This document shows positions 15,157-24,786 of a stretch of 64,000 bases of DNA, piece after piece; the first letter of the stretch is position 1; every line of letters starts with the position of its first letter. The stretch lies in contig JABAAE010000003.1 in the NCBI GenBank assembly GCA_014238905.1, positions 1-64,000 on the forward strand, given 5' to 3'. Below the pieces are notes generated by a model. It had not been told where the DNA came from. It did not search any database and worked only from the letters and a program-made list of their open reading frames with translations. Position numbers and translations under genes: made by a program. The stretch is from Planctomycetota bacterium (GTDB lineage Bacteria > Planctomycetota > Planctomycetia > Pirellulales > Pirellulaceae).

Positions 15157-18100
15157 TTATTTTGTTTGATGGTCCGCCATCAAGTAGCCCAACAAATCTC
15201 TGAAGTCTTTTCCGGAAAGCGATGCAGCAACATTGGCCATCGGCGAATTAAGAGTTTCCTTTTGTTTCTCAATATCAGATTTGGCAATGATGAACTCCTT
15301 TCCCGTTGCATCAATCAACTTAATCGTGTCCTGCTGATCACCATCTTGCAATTTCACCAAACCACTTAAAACCCTTCCATCAGTGGTCGCTACAAGGGTT
15401 GCCCGGAACGCCGCATCCACATTTCGGTTGGGATTCAGCAGGTCCTCGATCAGGCGGTCTAATCCGCGGTTTCCCAATCCATCCAGATTGGGCCCGACCT
15501 GCCCTCCTTTCCCTCCGATCCGATGGCAATTCGAACAGTTCTTTTCGAAGACGCGTTTGCCATTGGCCAAATCAGCGTTCTGTTTGAAGAATTCCGACTT
15601 GCGTTGGGAGATTCTTTTTTTCAATGTCAGATCCGCTTTGGGCAAAAGATTCACAAGATCCAGGAATCGTTTTTTTGCGGTCAAATTACCCCTGACCACG
15701 ACGCCCAGTTTATCCTGCAGTTTTTTTGAACGCAAAACTTCAAGCGACAAGTAGGATTGCTGGATTGATTCCATTAGAAACTCCACGCCACCGAAATCGT
15801 CAGACAACGACTCGGCCATGTTATCCTGTTCGATGGCGGTCGCCTTCCTCATTGACTGCGACAGTTGCTTTTTGGCGAGTAAAATGTCCCCCTTCATCAA
15901 CGCCTGAAGTGACGAATCCCTCTCCTCGGTGGTCGTCGCCGCTAAGGCAGGAACACTCGCCAAGGCGGCAAAGATTGCCCGTTCTCCCCTTTTCCATTCC
16001 TCCAAATTGACCAGTGTCTTGCAAACCGATTCGACAATCAACTTGTTACGAGTCCTCAACAGGAGCTGCTCCATTGGCTTGCGCATTGACTTCAATCTAA
16101 ACTGATTTGTCAGTCGTATTGCGAGCAACTGATCACGGCTTTCTTCAGAAGGGTTCAAGCCAGCCTCGGAAAATCGACCTGCTGCAAGCCAGGCAAACGC
16201 CCCTGCGGAATCCTGGTCAACCAACTCAATGACTGCCCCTTGTCCCTTCCATTGCGAGGTATCCCAGATGACTTTTTGGGCCGTGTCATTTCGTGGGGGA
16301 GAAGCATGGGCAACGACTTTTCCAGTGCGTACCAATCGCAACTGGGCAAAATTCAATTGCCCCATCGAATCCTCGGGAAAACCGTCGTGGCCTGCTAAAT
16401 AAAATGAAAACTGCGACTTTAAGTCGAACGAATCGCTGCGGACCAAACCGGTTTTCTGTTCGCCGTTGACGATACTGCTCCAAAGCGGAGTGTTCTTCAC
16501 CCCGTCCTCCGAAGACCGGCGGCGTGTGGCGACAAAGACAGATCCGGGTGCGTCAACTTGCACAGAGTCCAACGACGAATAACTGCTCCAACCCAAGCTC
16601 TCAACCGGTGCGTCCGCATTCCATCCCACGGCAACATTCAGCTGAGGAAATTCCTTGAAACGACCGGCAGCGATCCAGGCAAATCCGGTATGGGAATCAC
16701 CATCAACGATTTCAACCACCGCCGATTGACCACTGTAAACTGAGGTATCCCACGTTATCATTTCCGCAACGTCGTTTCTTGGGGGAAGAGTTTTAGCAAT
16801 TTCTTTCCCACTGGAACCTCCCTCTTTGTCCACCAGCAGCAGGCGAATGAAATTCTTGGTATGAGGCGGTTGCTCAGTTAATCCGGAATGGCCGGCACAA
16901 TAGAACGAAAATGAATCTCCAAGTTCAAAGGGGTTTGAACGCAACCGTCCTTTCCCGGTTTCCCCCCGCGACAGACTACTGATCAACCACGCCTTCACAT
17001 TATCTCGGCAGCTCCGCAACTGCGATTCAAACGGACCGGTGGTTGCATTGGCATCGCCTCGCTTCCAGGCGGATGCATCACCTCCCAATAACGACTGGGC
17101 GAGAGTGCTTGCCCAGTCACTGACGCGAGACGACGCCCCCTTTTCTCCTCGACTGAGCCCGACCTGAATACTCTCCAATAATTTGATTTGAAACCCTATG
17201 TCATTGGGAAACTGGTTTTTGGCAACGTCTACAATCAGTTCCAAAGATGAGTCAGATGCGAATCGAGATGCAAACTCAAGCTGCTCCGTCAGCTTGGGAA
17301 GGTTGCCTTTCGATAAGGCGACAATATTCTGAACAATAAAATCCGCCGCGACCTTCGTCTTGAGCGCCATACAGACGTCGGCAAAAAAACCGTCACCATT
17401 ATCCGGCAACCGACTGGCAACGGATCTAAATCGGGCATCGTTGTCTTTTAATTGATTTCGTAACGCAATTTTTAAGGCGTGAATAAGGAATCGATCGCCA
17501 GCTGGTGTTTTGGCAAGGATCATCAAGAGTTCCCCGGAACAATCCACGTGAATGTGTTGTGCGGCGGCGACGGCGGCAAATCGCTGGACGAGGGGGGAGG
17601 CATCTCTCAATCCGTTGCGCATGATCGCACCAAGCCAATCCGTGTGCTGGTTGGAAAATTCTTCCGCAGCAAGCAAACGGAAGCCGTTCGCTCGTACCAC
17701 AGGATTATCATCGCTTGTTGCAATCTGAAGCCCTTCTCGATAGGTATCACCTTTCTCAATTGCTAACAACGTCTGCAGGATCCCCAAATGAACATCCTTC
17801 TTTGTTGTCGACCGCTGGCGGGTTAATAGGCTGTGAAGCAATGTCTGTTGGCGAGACGACTGGGTAACCAGAGATGAAATCTTGTTCGTCACTGCTGCGG
17901 CACGCGCACGGTTAGCCCCCTCAAATTCAAGCAACAACTGTGACAGTGTCAGATCGTTCAAATCCTGTCGTTTTGCTCGATGGGTGCTGGCATCCAAGCG
18001 ATGCTTTTCACCCTTAAAAACAACTTTCCAGATTCGTCCACGTTGACGATCTCGGCCGGGGTGATTCAGATCCACTTCATAATGGCCAATAATACGATTG

Positions 18101-20400
18101 TAGAAATCCGCAATAAACAACGAACCGTCCTGACTGACCTGCAGATTCACTGGACGAAACCATGGGTCCCCCGGAATCAGGAAATCGGACTCTTCTCGGG
18201 CGGTCATACTGGACCCGAAATAGACGAGTTGATTTCGGTTGATACGACCGGTAACGACGTTCCCTCCGAATGTACTCGTTTGATAGACCGCTGGAAAATG
18301 CGTCTGTTCCCCCAATGCAATTCCACCAATGCCGGTAGAATCATGTAAATGCTCCATCACATTAGGTGTGTAACCCAATCCATCGTGAGCCCGCCCAAAA
18401 CTGTCGTGTTGGCCACCTGGCAGCACAAGGTTAATAGGCTTGGTATGGCAATCTGCAGTAAAGATGTCACCGTTTCGATCTATCGCCAAACCAAAGGGAT
18501 TTACCTGACCCATCGAAACCAGTTCGATACGTGATCCGTCCGGGCGAAACCGGAAGACGTTGCCGGATTTTAATTGAATTTCATGACCATCTCGACCAGA
18601 AACGGTAGACTGATTATTGAAACCATGTGTGGCATAAATCCAACCATCATGCCCATCAGTAAAACTACTACACATCCCATGAGTATCACGGGATGTATCG
18701 AAGGGGCCATAAAGAATCTTTCGTTGATCTGCCTGGCCATCATTGTTGGTATCCGCCAGGTACCAGATGTTGGGAATGCTAAAGCAAATCACACCCTGCC
18801 CGAAGGGCAAAAGACCCATTGGGATATTCATTCTGTCCGCAAAAGTGCTGATTTTGTCGGCCTGCCCGTCCCCATTTGTATCTTCGAGAATTTTGATCGC
18901 ATCTTTTGGCAATGCTCCGTCTTGGGCGGCAAACGGATATTCCAGGGAACTACTGACCCAAAGCCTACCACGTGAATCAAAAGCCATGTTCATCGGTTTG
19001 GCTATATCCGGTTCTGAAGCAAACAACTGAATTTCAAAACCTGGCGGCAATAGGAATGTCTCGGCTTGTTCCTCAGCTGACAACGGATCGGACGTTCTGA
19101 TATTTTCTTTAAATTGGGAACTCCCCGCCAATACCGGCAGACGACTCCAGGCATCCGCAGCGGTTAATTCCCGTTCAGATCCAGCCGATTCTTGCTGAAC
19201 AAAAAGATAAGTACCTAGTTTGTTTCCGATCAGGATGTCCGGTTTTTGGTCCGCATTGACGTCATGTACCGTTACCTGAGTTCCGACACCTGACCTGGCA
19301 TCTACCAACTGGGGTTCAAACACAACTCGGTCGTTTTCTCGACGCGTTTTTAACCAGAACAATAATGGCAGTTCTTTCGCGCCGGGATCACTACCGCCGT
19401 GAGCCCAGTACCGTTTTCCAGTCACGATATCCTTGATTCCATCCTGATCCATATCGTGAAGTGCGACACCATGCAACTGGGACACGGCCAGTCCCATCGG
19501 GTTGTCGGATCTCTGGTCTGTTAAAATTGGACGTGGCACAAAATCAATCCGGTCACCCAACCGTCTTTGCTCGAACCACGACAATCCGAAACCATGAGCG
19601 TTCTGCGTAGAAACAACATCGTTGTCGCCGTCCCCGTCAAAGTCATAGGCAAACATCTGAGCGCCGCCCGACTGAGCAAATCGAAATGCATTGAATTCAA
19701 ACATTTCCCCGCGAACTTTGGTTTGACGCCACCAGCCATTGGTTTCCAAAAGATCGAGTCGACCGTCACCATCGACGTCACCAATCCCCATGCCGTGGGT
19801 AAAATGACTCAACCCCTTATTGGGACTGATGGGAACAAACTCAAAGACAACCGCCGTTCCTTCCTGCCGGTGTGCAACATAGCCATAGGCGCCTTGGCGA
19901 ATGCATATAAGCTCTGGCACTGCGTCGCCATTGATGTCCATGAATTCGGGTGACTCATTGCCAATATTACTCAGGACCTCGAAGCGGTTCCAGGACCGAA
20001 AAGAGGCTTGTTCTTTGCCCGGATTTTCAAACCAGAACGCAGAATCACCTGGCATCCCCAGGGTAAGAATATCGGGAAAACCGTCACTGTTGAAGTCATA
20101 ACACCATGTAAAAAAATGCTTGGAGTAACCCTTGATTGAAAGAGCATTTCCGTTGGTGTAGCCATGCCTGATCGAAAAACCGGGGCCGGCGTACCAAAAT
20201 GGACCCGACACCAAATCCAGCTGACCATCACCGTCAATATCAGCCACCGCGGCACCCTCGGAATGAAATTCCTCGGTCAACGTATATCGTTGGAACGAAA
20301 TCTCATTAGCTGGTGCCGTCTGGTCAAACCCGCCCCAAGCGGTGAATAAAAACAATAACCATCCGACGCTCGCTGGCCGGGCATAATACCTAAACAACAT
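15157..20400 (-). CDS. Giant secreted FG-GAP / membrane-bound-dehydrogenase / cytochrome c protein
   Basis: About 1747 residues. A signal peptide (MLFRYYARPASVGWLLFLFTA) starts at the ATG at 20400; a longer GTG start at 20481 would bury it. Seven calcium-type FG-GAP/VCBS loops, such as DIDGDGQLDL and DVDGDGRLDL, occupy about 45-400. The planctomycete membrane-bound dehydrogenase propeller (TIGR02604-like, PPGFEIQLFASEPDIAKPM onward) covers about 450-800, followed by helical HEAT-like repeats to about 1120. Two copies of a roughly 95-residue beta domain lie near 1155-1245 and 1320-1405 (each with SFSFY, AGH, PPRND, IxWDTS and FAW-AAGRF). The C-terminal haem domain (TIGR02603-like) has CSNCH near 1622. 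Sequence shows the modules; periplasmic electron transfer coupled to sugar or glycan oxidation is inference. Confidence 0.88.
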   Translation of the reverse strand: MLFRYYARPASVGWLLFLFTAWGGFDQTAPANEISFQRYTLTEEFHSEGAAVADIDGDGQLDLVSGPFWYAGPGFSIRHGYTNGNALSIKGYSKHFFTWCYDFNSDGFPDILTLGMPGDSAFWFENPGKEQASFRSWNRFEVLSNIGNESPEFMDINGDAVPELICIRQGAYGYVAHRQEGTAVVFEFVPISPNKGLSHFTHGMGIGDVDGDGRLDLLETNGWWRQTKVRGEMFEFNAFRFAQSGGAQMFAYDFDGDGDNDVVSTQNAHGFGLSWFEQRRLGDRIDFVPRPILTDQRSDNPMGLAVSQLHGVALHDMDQDGIKDIVTGKRYWAHGGSDPGAKELPLLFWLKTRRENDRVVFEPQLVDARSGVGTQVTVHDVNADQKPDILIGNKLGTYLFVQQESAGSERELTAADAWSRLPVLAGSSQFKENIRTSDPLSAEEQAETFLLPPGFEIQLFASEPDIAKPMNMAFDSRGRLWVSSSLEYPFAAQDGALPKDAIKILEDTNGDGQADKISTFADRMNIPMGLLPFGQGVICFSIPNIWYLADTNNDGQADQRKILYGPFDTSRDTHGMCSSFTDGHDGWIYATHGFNNQSTVSGRDGHEIQLKSGNVFRFRPDGSRIELVSMGQVNPFGLAIDRNGDIFTADCHTKPINLVLPGGQHDSFGRAHDGLGYTPNVMEHLHDSTGIGGIALGEQTHFPAVYQTSTFGGNVVTGRINRNQLVYFGSSMTAREESDFLIPGDPWFRPVNLQVSQDGSLFIADFYNRIIGHYEVDLNHPGRDRQRGRIWKVVFKGEKHRLDASTHRAKRQDLNDLTLSQLLLEFEGANRARAAAVTNKISSLVTQSSRQQTLLHSLLTRQRSTTKKDVHLGILQTLLAIEKGDTYREGLQIATSDDNPVVRANGFRLLAAEEFSNQHTDWLGAIMRNGLRDASPLVQRFAAVAAAQHIHVDCSGELLMILAKTPAGDRFLIHALKIALRNQLKDNDARFRSVASRLPDNGDGFFADVCMALKTKVAADFIVQNIVALSKGNLPKLTEQLEFASRFASDSSLELIVDVAKNQFPNDIGFQIKLLESIQVGLSRGEKGASSRVSDWASTLAQSLLGGDASAWKRGDANATTGPFESQLRSCRDNVKAWLISSLSRGETGKGRLRSNPFELGDSFSFYCAGHSGLTEQPPHTKNFIRLLLVDKEGGSSGKEIAKTLPPRNDVAEMITWDTSVYSGQSAVVEIVDGDSHTGFAWIAAGRFKEFPQLNVAVGWNADAPVESLGWSSYSSLDSVQVDAPGSVFVATRRRSSEDGVKNTPLWSSIVNGEQKTGLVRSDSFDLKSQFSFYLAGHDGFPEDSMGQLNFAQLRLVRTGKVVAHASPPRNDTAQKVIWDTSQWKGQGAVIELVDQDSAGAFAWLAAGRFSEAGLNPSEESRDQLLAIRLTNQFRLKSMRKPMEQLLLRTRNKLIVESVCKTLVNLEEWKRGERAIFAALASVPALAATTTEERDSSLQALMKGDILLAKKQLSQSMRKATAIEQDNMAESLSDDFGGVEFLMESIQQSYLSLEVLRSKKLQDKLGVVVRGNLTAKKRFLDLVNLLPKADLTLKKRISQRKSEFFKQNADLANGKRVFEKNCSNCHRIGGKGGQVGPNLDGLGNRGLDRLIEDLLNPNRNVDAAFRATLVATTDGRVLSGLVKLQDGDQQDTIKLIDATGKEFIIAKSDIEKQKETLNSPMANVAASLSGKDFRDLLGYLMADHQTK

Positions 20401-20650
20401 TGAAAACCACGCTACCGGAAACGAGAAAAAAACCAACTCCTTGACCAGCGTTGCTGCATGAACAACGGAGGTTTGCACCACCGGTATTCTAATTGAAAAA
20501 CAACGCCTTTTGGGCCTCAGGTTCCCGACAGAAATCCAATTTCACTGCCGCAAACGCCCCCCCTTTGGGGTTGTTGAGTGGGCATCATGCCGCACCAGCT
20601 TAGAACGGCAAATCCCCCCATTGCGGCAACCCTAACCGGTGGATTTAAAA

Positions 20651-22075
20651 TCAACGGAGGGGCGCAAAGTGCTTTTCACATTCCAACCGGGCAACCGGGT
20701 AGGAAAGTAAACGGCTGCGTTCCTGTGGATACCGCCGAAACCAACGAATCAAAATCAACTGCATCAGGATCGCCGGTGAATCATGGGGCAATACCAATGG
20801 ATTGGCCAAATCTGCTTTGTTGATGCTCTGAAAAACATCGGCTGCCGAGCGGCGACTGAAAGGGGCGGCCATCATGTTGGACAGCAAACCGGAACTCAGA
20901 AACAGCCAGACTTTTCTGCGCTTGAAACCGGGTACCGGATAAATGCAATTCAAATCGTAACGAGACCGCCGCAAATCGCCAAGGCAACGATGCAACCATC
21001 TGAGGTTCTGAAGTCGATTACGTAACTGGGCGGCGTTTTCAAACGCTAGTCGTTCAGAGGCATTCACCATTTGACTCTCGATCACTTCCAGAATCGAGCA
21101 GTCATACCCATTCAAAAAATCAGACAGCTTCGTCACCTGTCGATGATAATCCGCTTGAGGAAACGTTCCTGTACAGGGACCTGTACAACTACCAATCTCA
21201 TACCGAATACAACCCGGGGGATGAACGCTCGGAAATAGCTCGAGCTGATCACTGAACCTCATGGCCGTTTGCTCATTGCAATCCCGGAGACGAAACACCT
21301 GATTCAAGTCTTCAGCGGCCTCCCGGAGTCGACCGGAACCAGCGATTGGGCCAAAACAATGACGGTTCTTTGCCGAGATTCTTGACGTTACCACGGCATG
21401 AGGTGCTTCTCGATCGCTGATACAAAGAAAAGCTGGTTGCCGCCGCTGGGGCTGACCTTGCGAATTGAAGCAGGGACGCCAACGGGTAATCAACTCCTGT
21501 TCCCGTATCAACGCCAACAATTCATGAGAAATAGGCTCCCAACGTACAAACCGTGAATGTGCCACGATTCGTTCCATTTTTGGATCAGGAACGGTTTTGG
21601 AGAAATAGCTTAAAAGCCTCTTCTTGAGACATTTCGATTTTCCTACGTAATGCAGGCGCCCATTCCGGTCAAAGTAGCCGTAGATCCCCGGTGATTCCGG
21701 GGATTTGTTACGCAACATCAAACGTGATTCCATACGATCATCGGGGATTCGAAATCCATCCTGATCACCGCGAGCGTGTTTGGCAGGTAAAACCGAGGGC
21801 CCGAACGACTGCGTGTGTTGGTGATTTTCAATTTCGGTAATCGAAGTTGCCAACGCAGTCCCAAGTAAAAGTCTGTCCTGCACACCGACGGCCTCGGGAG
21901 CGACAGTTCCCACAGTCTCGTTTGCAATCGCTACGCGATTTTTGGGAGCCACTTCCATTACAGATTCTTTGGATCGACCACGAGGTCGGGTCACCTCCCT
22001 GAAACGGTTGCCAAGACCGACAGCGGAGGAACTGGAAACAGTCGATATTCGCGGCTTTGGCAACTTTTCCTCCAT
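20651..22075 (-). CDS. GIY-YIG endonuclease, UvrC N-terminal-like
   Basis: About 474 residues. After a 125-residue N-terminal extension of low complexity, SPGIYGYFDRNGRLHYVGKSKCLKKRL gives the GIY and YVG strands of the nuclease with its catalytic Arg region. YEIGSCTGPCTG (about 280) corresponds to the Cys motif of UvrC, and FENAAQLRNRLQNLRWL (about 335) to the UVR helix pair that contacts UvrB. The RNase H-like second nuclease and helix-hairpin-helix of true UvrC are absent. Cho of E. coli is the closest described layout (nucleotide-excision repair 3' incision), but this protein is longer at both ends. The start is uncertain; the extension may be partly untranslated. Confidence 0.75.
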   Translation of the reverse strand: MEEKLPKPRISTVSSSSAVGLGNRFREVTRPRGRSKESVMEVAPKNRVAIANETVGTVAPEAVGVQDRLLLGTALATSITEIENHQHTQSFGPSVLPAKHARGDQDGFRIPDDRMESRLMLRNKSPESPGIYGYFDRNGRLHYVGKSKCLKKRLLSYFSKTVPDPKMERIVAHSRFVRWEPISHELLALIREQELITRWRPCFNSQGQPQRRQPAFLCISDREAPHAVVTSRISAKNRHCFGPIAGSGRLREAAEDLNQVFRLRDCNEQTAMRFSDQLELFPSVHPPGCIRYEIGSCTGPCTGTFPQADYHRQVTKLSDFLNGYDCSILEVIESQMVNASERLAFENAAQLRNRLQNLRWLHRCLGDLRRSRYDLNCIYPVPGFKRRKVWLFLSSGLLSNMMAAPFSRRSAADVFQSINKADLANPLVLPHDSPAILMQLILIRWFRRYPQERSRLLSYPVARLECEKHFAPLR

Positions 22076-22415
22076 GGTCCACAAGGGACAATTGTTTGCC
22101 TGATTTCAGCTCTATTGGAGCGATGGCATTCCTTTCATCTCCATCATCTTCAATCTGCTATTGAAAACAAGCAGTTGATGGAATGGCCTTGACGATGCAA
22201 GCCAATAATCCCCGTTTCCGGCGCCGCTGTCGTCCTCAAATCATTTGGCGGAAGCAATCCCAGCCGACCCTATTCAATATCACGTCCTATCGATCGGGAG
22301 AACCTCGCATGCCACCCTCGAGCTATTTCCCAACGTCGTTGCAACGCTTGGTTACCCGCAAAACACGAGCGGCGATCACTTAGCGGACCACTCGTCTCTC
22401 TGTGCAACACCTCAC

Positions 22416-22439
22416 GTGCTAGCTCGATCGAGCTAGCAC
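22416..22439. promoter_or_regulatory. Perfect 24-bp palindrome
   Basis: GTGCTAGCTCGA is followed immediately by its exact reverse complement. With no loop it is better suited to dimeric protein binding on DNA than to RNA termination. It lies about 150 bases upstream of the secretin start and some 340 upstream of the GIY-YIG gene. Confidence 0.6.
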
Positions 22440-22464
22440 TGGTAATTCAAACCAGAGAAGTCAA

Positions 22465-22492
22465 CGTGAATTAATTCGATGTCAAATTCACG
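22465..22492. promoter_or_regulatory. Inverted repeat CGTGAATT-N12-AATTCACG
   Basis: Exact 8-bp arms flank 12 bases, about 100 bases upstream of the secretin start. A third, related half site (ACGTGAAATT) lies near 22546. The pattern fits an operator for a dimeric regulator; the regulator is unknown. Confidence 0.45.
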
Positions 22493-22587
22493 AATTCCGC
22501 CACACCTGCCGATGCTAAAGAAGGTCATACAATCCGTATATACGTGAAATTTAACCTAAGTTAACAGGCGCAGCACCGCAGGAATTC

Positions 22588-24741
22588 ATGGTTTACCGTC
22601 GGAATGCTAACTCCAGTAAAAGGAAGACAACGAGGATCCGCCAATCACTCGGCCGGAGTCTTTTGGTCCCAACGACCTTCTTTTTCTGCATCGTCAGTTT
22701 CCTGTTCCTAATCGGCACACTTCCCTCTCAGACAGTCAACCAAGAGGAACGAACCTCCTGGAGTCCCCCAGCGCCACGGCCGAAGATCCGCCCATTTGTC
22801 CAAAAGCAAAACCAAATCCCTGCCAAATCCAAACCGTTAATTCAACCGCCAAGAATACCCCCCCCCAACGGCATCCAGAACGCCCGACATCTCGAGGCCA
22901 GGATTCCAGCTAATCGAGCTGCCGGAATTGCGAACCATCCCTTGGAACTTAGTGATACCTCTCGTCAAAAAAAATGGTTAGCCCAGCGAACCAGAAGAAA
23001 CAACGACTCTCTTATTTTCCAAAACAGTGTTCGCCAAACCTCGTTTGAAAAACAAATTAGACCGGCAACTGGTCCGTCGCCCCAATCGACCGATGTCGGT
23101 CAGGTGATTATTCCACCACCGGCGATTCAAACACCCAGCACGAATTTAACAAGAATTAAGAATTCCAATTTGCTAAGGGGACAGGCTTCGCCGCAGGACG
23201 AATTTGAAATCAAACCCAGGAACTCTGCCAGCGTGCAATTTGAGAACAGCAGCGGATTTGTAACGATGATTGCTCGAAATGCCAGTGTCGGCGATGTACT
23301 GAGTGTCTTGGCAGAAAAAGAAAACCTGAGTTTTGTACTCGCCGAGGATGCACCCAAATTGGTCTCTTTCTCGCTTCAAAAAGTACCAGCCTCCGAAGCG
23401 CTTTCGTCCATTCTGGGAATAGCCGGATATACCTGGTCGGAGCAGGGGGGCATCATTTATGTCTCGCCCAACACTGCTGACCCTGCCACAATTAGTCCGG
23501 AATTTTCGGGAAAAATCGTGAAAGTATTTTCTCTTGATTTCATATCAGCTGAGGAAACCAATAAAGTCGTGACCGGCATGCTCTCCTCTGCCGGAAAATC
23601 TTATGTCTCGTCAGCCGATCCCACTAACTACCTTAAAACGGGTGACCAGATTGTCGTAGAGGATCTTCCAGGTGTTATCCATCGAATAGAAAACTACATT
23701 AAACAAATTGACCAACCGCCACGACAAGTGATCATCGAAGCTCACGTCATGGAAATCGATTTGGATGAAAAAGCTAAACATGGCGTCAATTTTGAGACTC
23801 TCGCGGGATTTTCCTCCAACAACTTGAAGCTGGGAACTCTGGGCGTTGATCCTACGGGAACATCAACCTTTTTCGCCGAACTGACTGCGCCAAAACTGGA
23901 AGGGCTAATTGACGCCTTGAAAGTAGGAACTGATGCCCGCACCCTTGCATCGCCGCAATTGATGGTTGTCAACGGACAGGAATCCCGACTTCAGGTTGGT
24001 GCGCAACTCGGCTTCCGAGTGATCACCACAACTCAAACAGCAACGTTGGAAGAAGTCAAATTTCTTGATGTTGGCGTGGTTCTTACAGTCACGCCCAGAA
24101 TCGGCAGGGACGGCCGTATCTTGATGAAGGTCAAACCTGAAGTTTCAACCGGAGAAATCAATATCGAAACCGGACTACCCGAAGAAGAAACCTCAGAAGT
24201 GGAAACCAGTGTTTTGTTATCTTCAGGTAAGGGAATGGTGATCGGAGGCCTCATACAGGAAAAAGACAGCATTTCAGTTTCCAAAGTCCCGATTCTCGGA
24301 GACCTCCGTTACGTCGGTGGATTATTCCGCCGCACACAGAAAGAAAAATCCCGAACCGAAATTGTGTTTGTCCTGATCCCCAGAATTGTAGAAAGACCTG
24401 AGACATCAGCGACACAAGATACCGTGGTTGCCGAATCTGCCCAACAGCGCAGACTCGGTCAGTATCTTCGTGCCACAACATCACTCTTCGCCCCAATCGA
24501 ATGCCAGCAACAACGACCGTGGTTTGATCCAGAACTTTCCCAGGAACATAGTTCAATTGTTTTAGGAAATATCGACGGCATTCAATTCGCAACTGATGTC
24601 AAACCACCGACCTCACCGCAGACAAATTACGTCCCACGTTCCACACGAGGCATTTCAACTTGGCCAACCGATTCCCTCGGCAACCGGCCGACAGAATACC
24701 CCTCACGGGGAAGATCACTGATCAGGCCAGTCAAAAAATAA
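22588..24741 (+). CDS. Secretin (type II/IV pilus GspD/PilQ-like outer-membrane channel)
   Basis: 717 residues. An N-terminal membrane anchor or signal segment (about 25-50, LLVPTTFFFCIVSFLFLIG) precedes a Pro/Gln-rich linker to about 210. An STN/N0-like domain (about 215-295; ASVGDVLSVLAEKENLSFVLAEDA) and an N1-like domain (about 310-385; KVFSLDFISAEE...VVEDLPGVIHRIE) follow. The secretin core covers about 385-620: PRQVIIEAHVMEID, the VGVVLTVTPRIG strand, VLLSSGKGMVIGGLI and VPILGDLRYVGGLFRR, closing with EIVFVLIPRIVE. About 90 residues follow the core. Secretins form the exit pore of type II secretion, type IV pili or related machines. No other pilus or secretion gene is adjacent, so the system cannot be named. 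Confidence 0.88.
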   Translation: MVYRRNANSSKRKTTRIRQSLGRSLLVPTTFFFCIVSFLFLIGTLPSQTVNQEERTSWSPPAPRPKIRPFVQKQNQIPAKSKPLIQPPRIPPPNGIQNARHLEARIPANRAAGIANHPLELSDTSRQKKWLAQRTRRNNDSLIFQNSVRQTSFEKQIRPATGPSPQSTDVGQVIIPPPAIQTPSTNLTRIKNSNLLRGQASPQDEFEIKPRNSASVQFENSSGFVTMIARNASVGDVLSVLAEKENLSFVLAEDAPKLVSFSLQKVPASEALSSILGIAGYTWSEQGGIIYVSPNTADPATISPEFSGKIVKVFSLDFISAEETNKVVTGMLSSAGKSYVSSADPTNYLKTGDQIVVEDLPGVIHRIENYIKQIDQPPRQVIIEAHVMEIDLDEKAKHGVNFETLAGFSSNNLKLGTLGVDPTGTSTFFAELTAPKLEGLIDALKVGTDARTLASPQLMVVNGQESRLQVGAQLGFRVITTTQTATLEEVKFLDVGVVLTVTPRIGRDGRILMKVKPEVSTGEINIETGLPEEETSEVETSVLLSSGKGMVIGGLIQEKDSISVSKVPILGDLRYVGGLFRRTQKEKSRTEIVFVLIPRIVERPETSATQDTVVAESAQQRRLGQYLRATTSLFAPIECQQQRPWFDPELSQEHSSIVLGNIDGIQFATDVKPPTSPQTNYVPRSTRGISTWPTDSLGNRPTEYPSRGRSLIRPVKK

Positions 24742-24786
24742 GATTTCTCTTAGTATTGCCTGTCGCAGCAACCGCTTCGCGACTGT

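Larger units (their letters stand above)
22076..22587. other. Large divergent intergenic region with two inverted repeats
   Basis: Separates the GIY-YIG gene (minus) from the secretin gene (plus). It holds a 24-bp perfect palindrome at 22416-22439 and an 8-bp inverted repeat at 22465-22492, listed separately; no credible coding frame is present. Confidence 0.7.
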
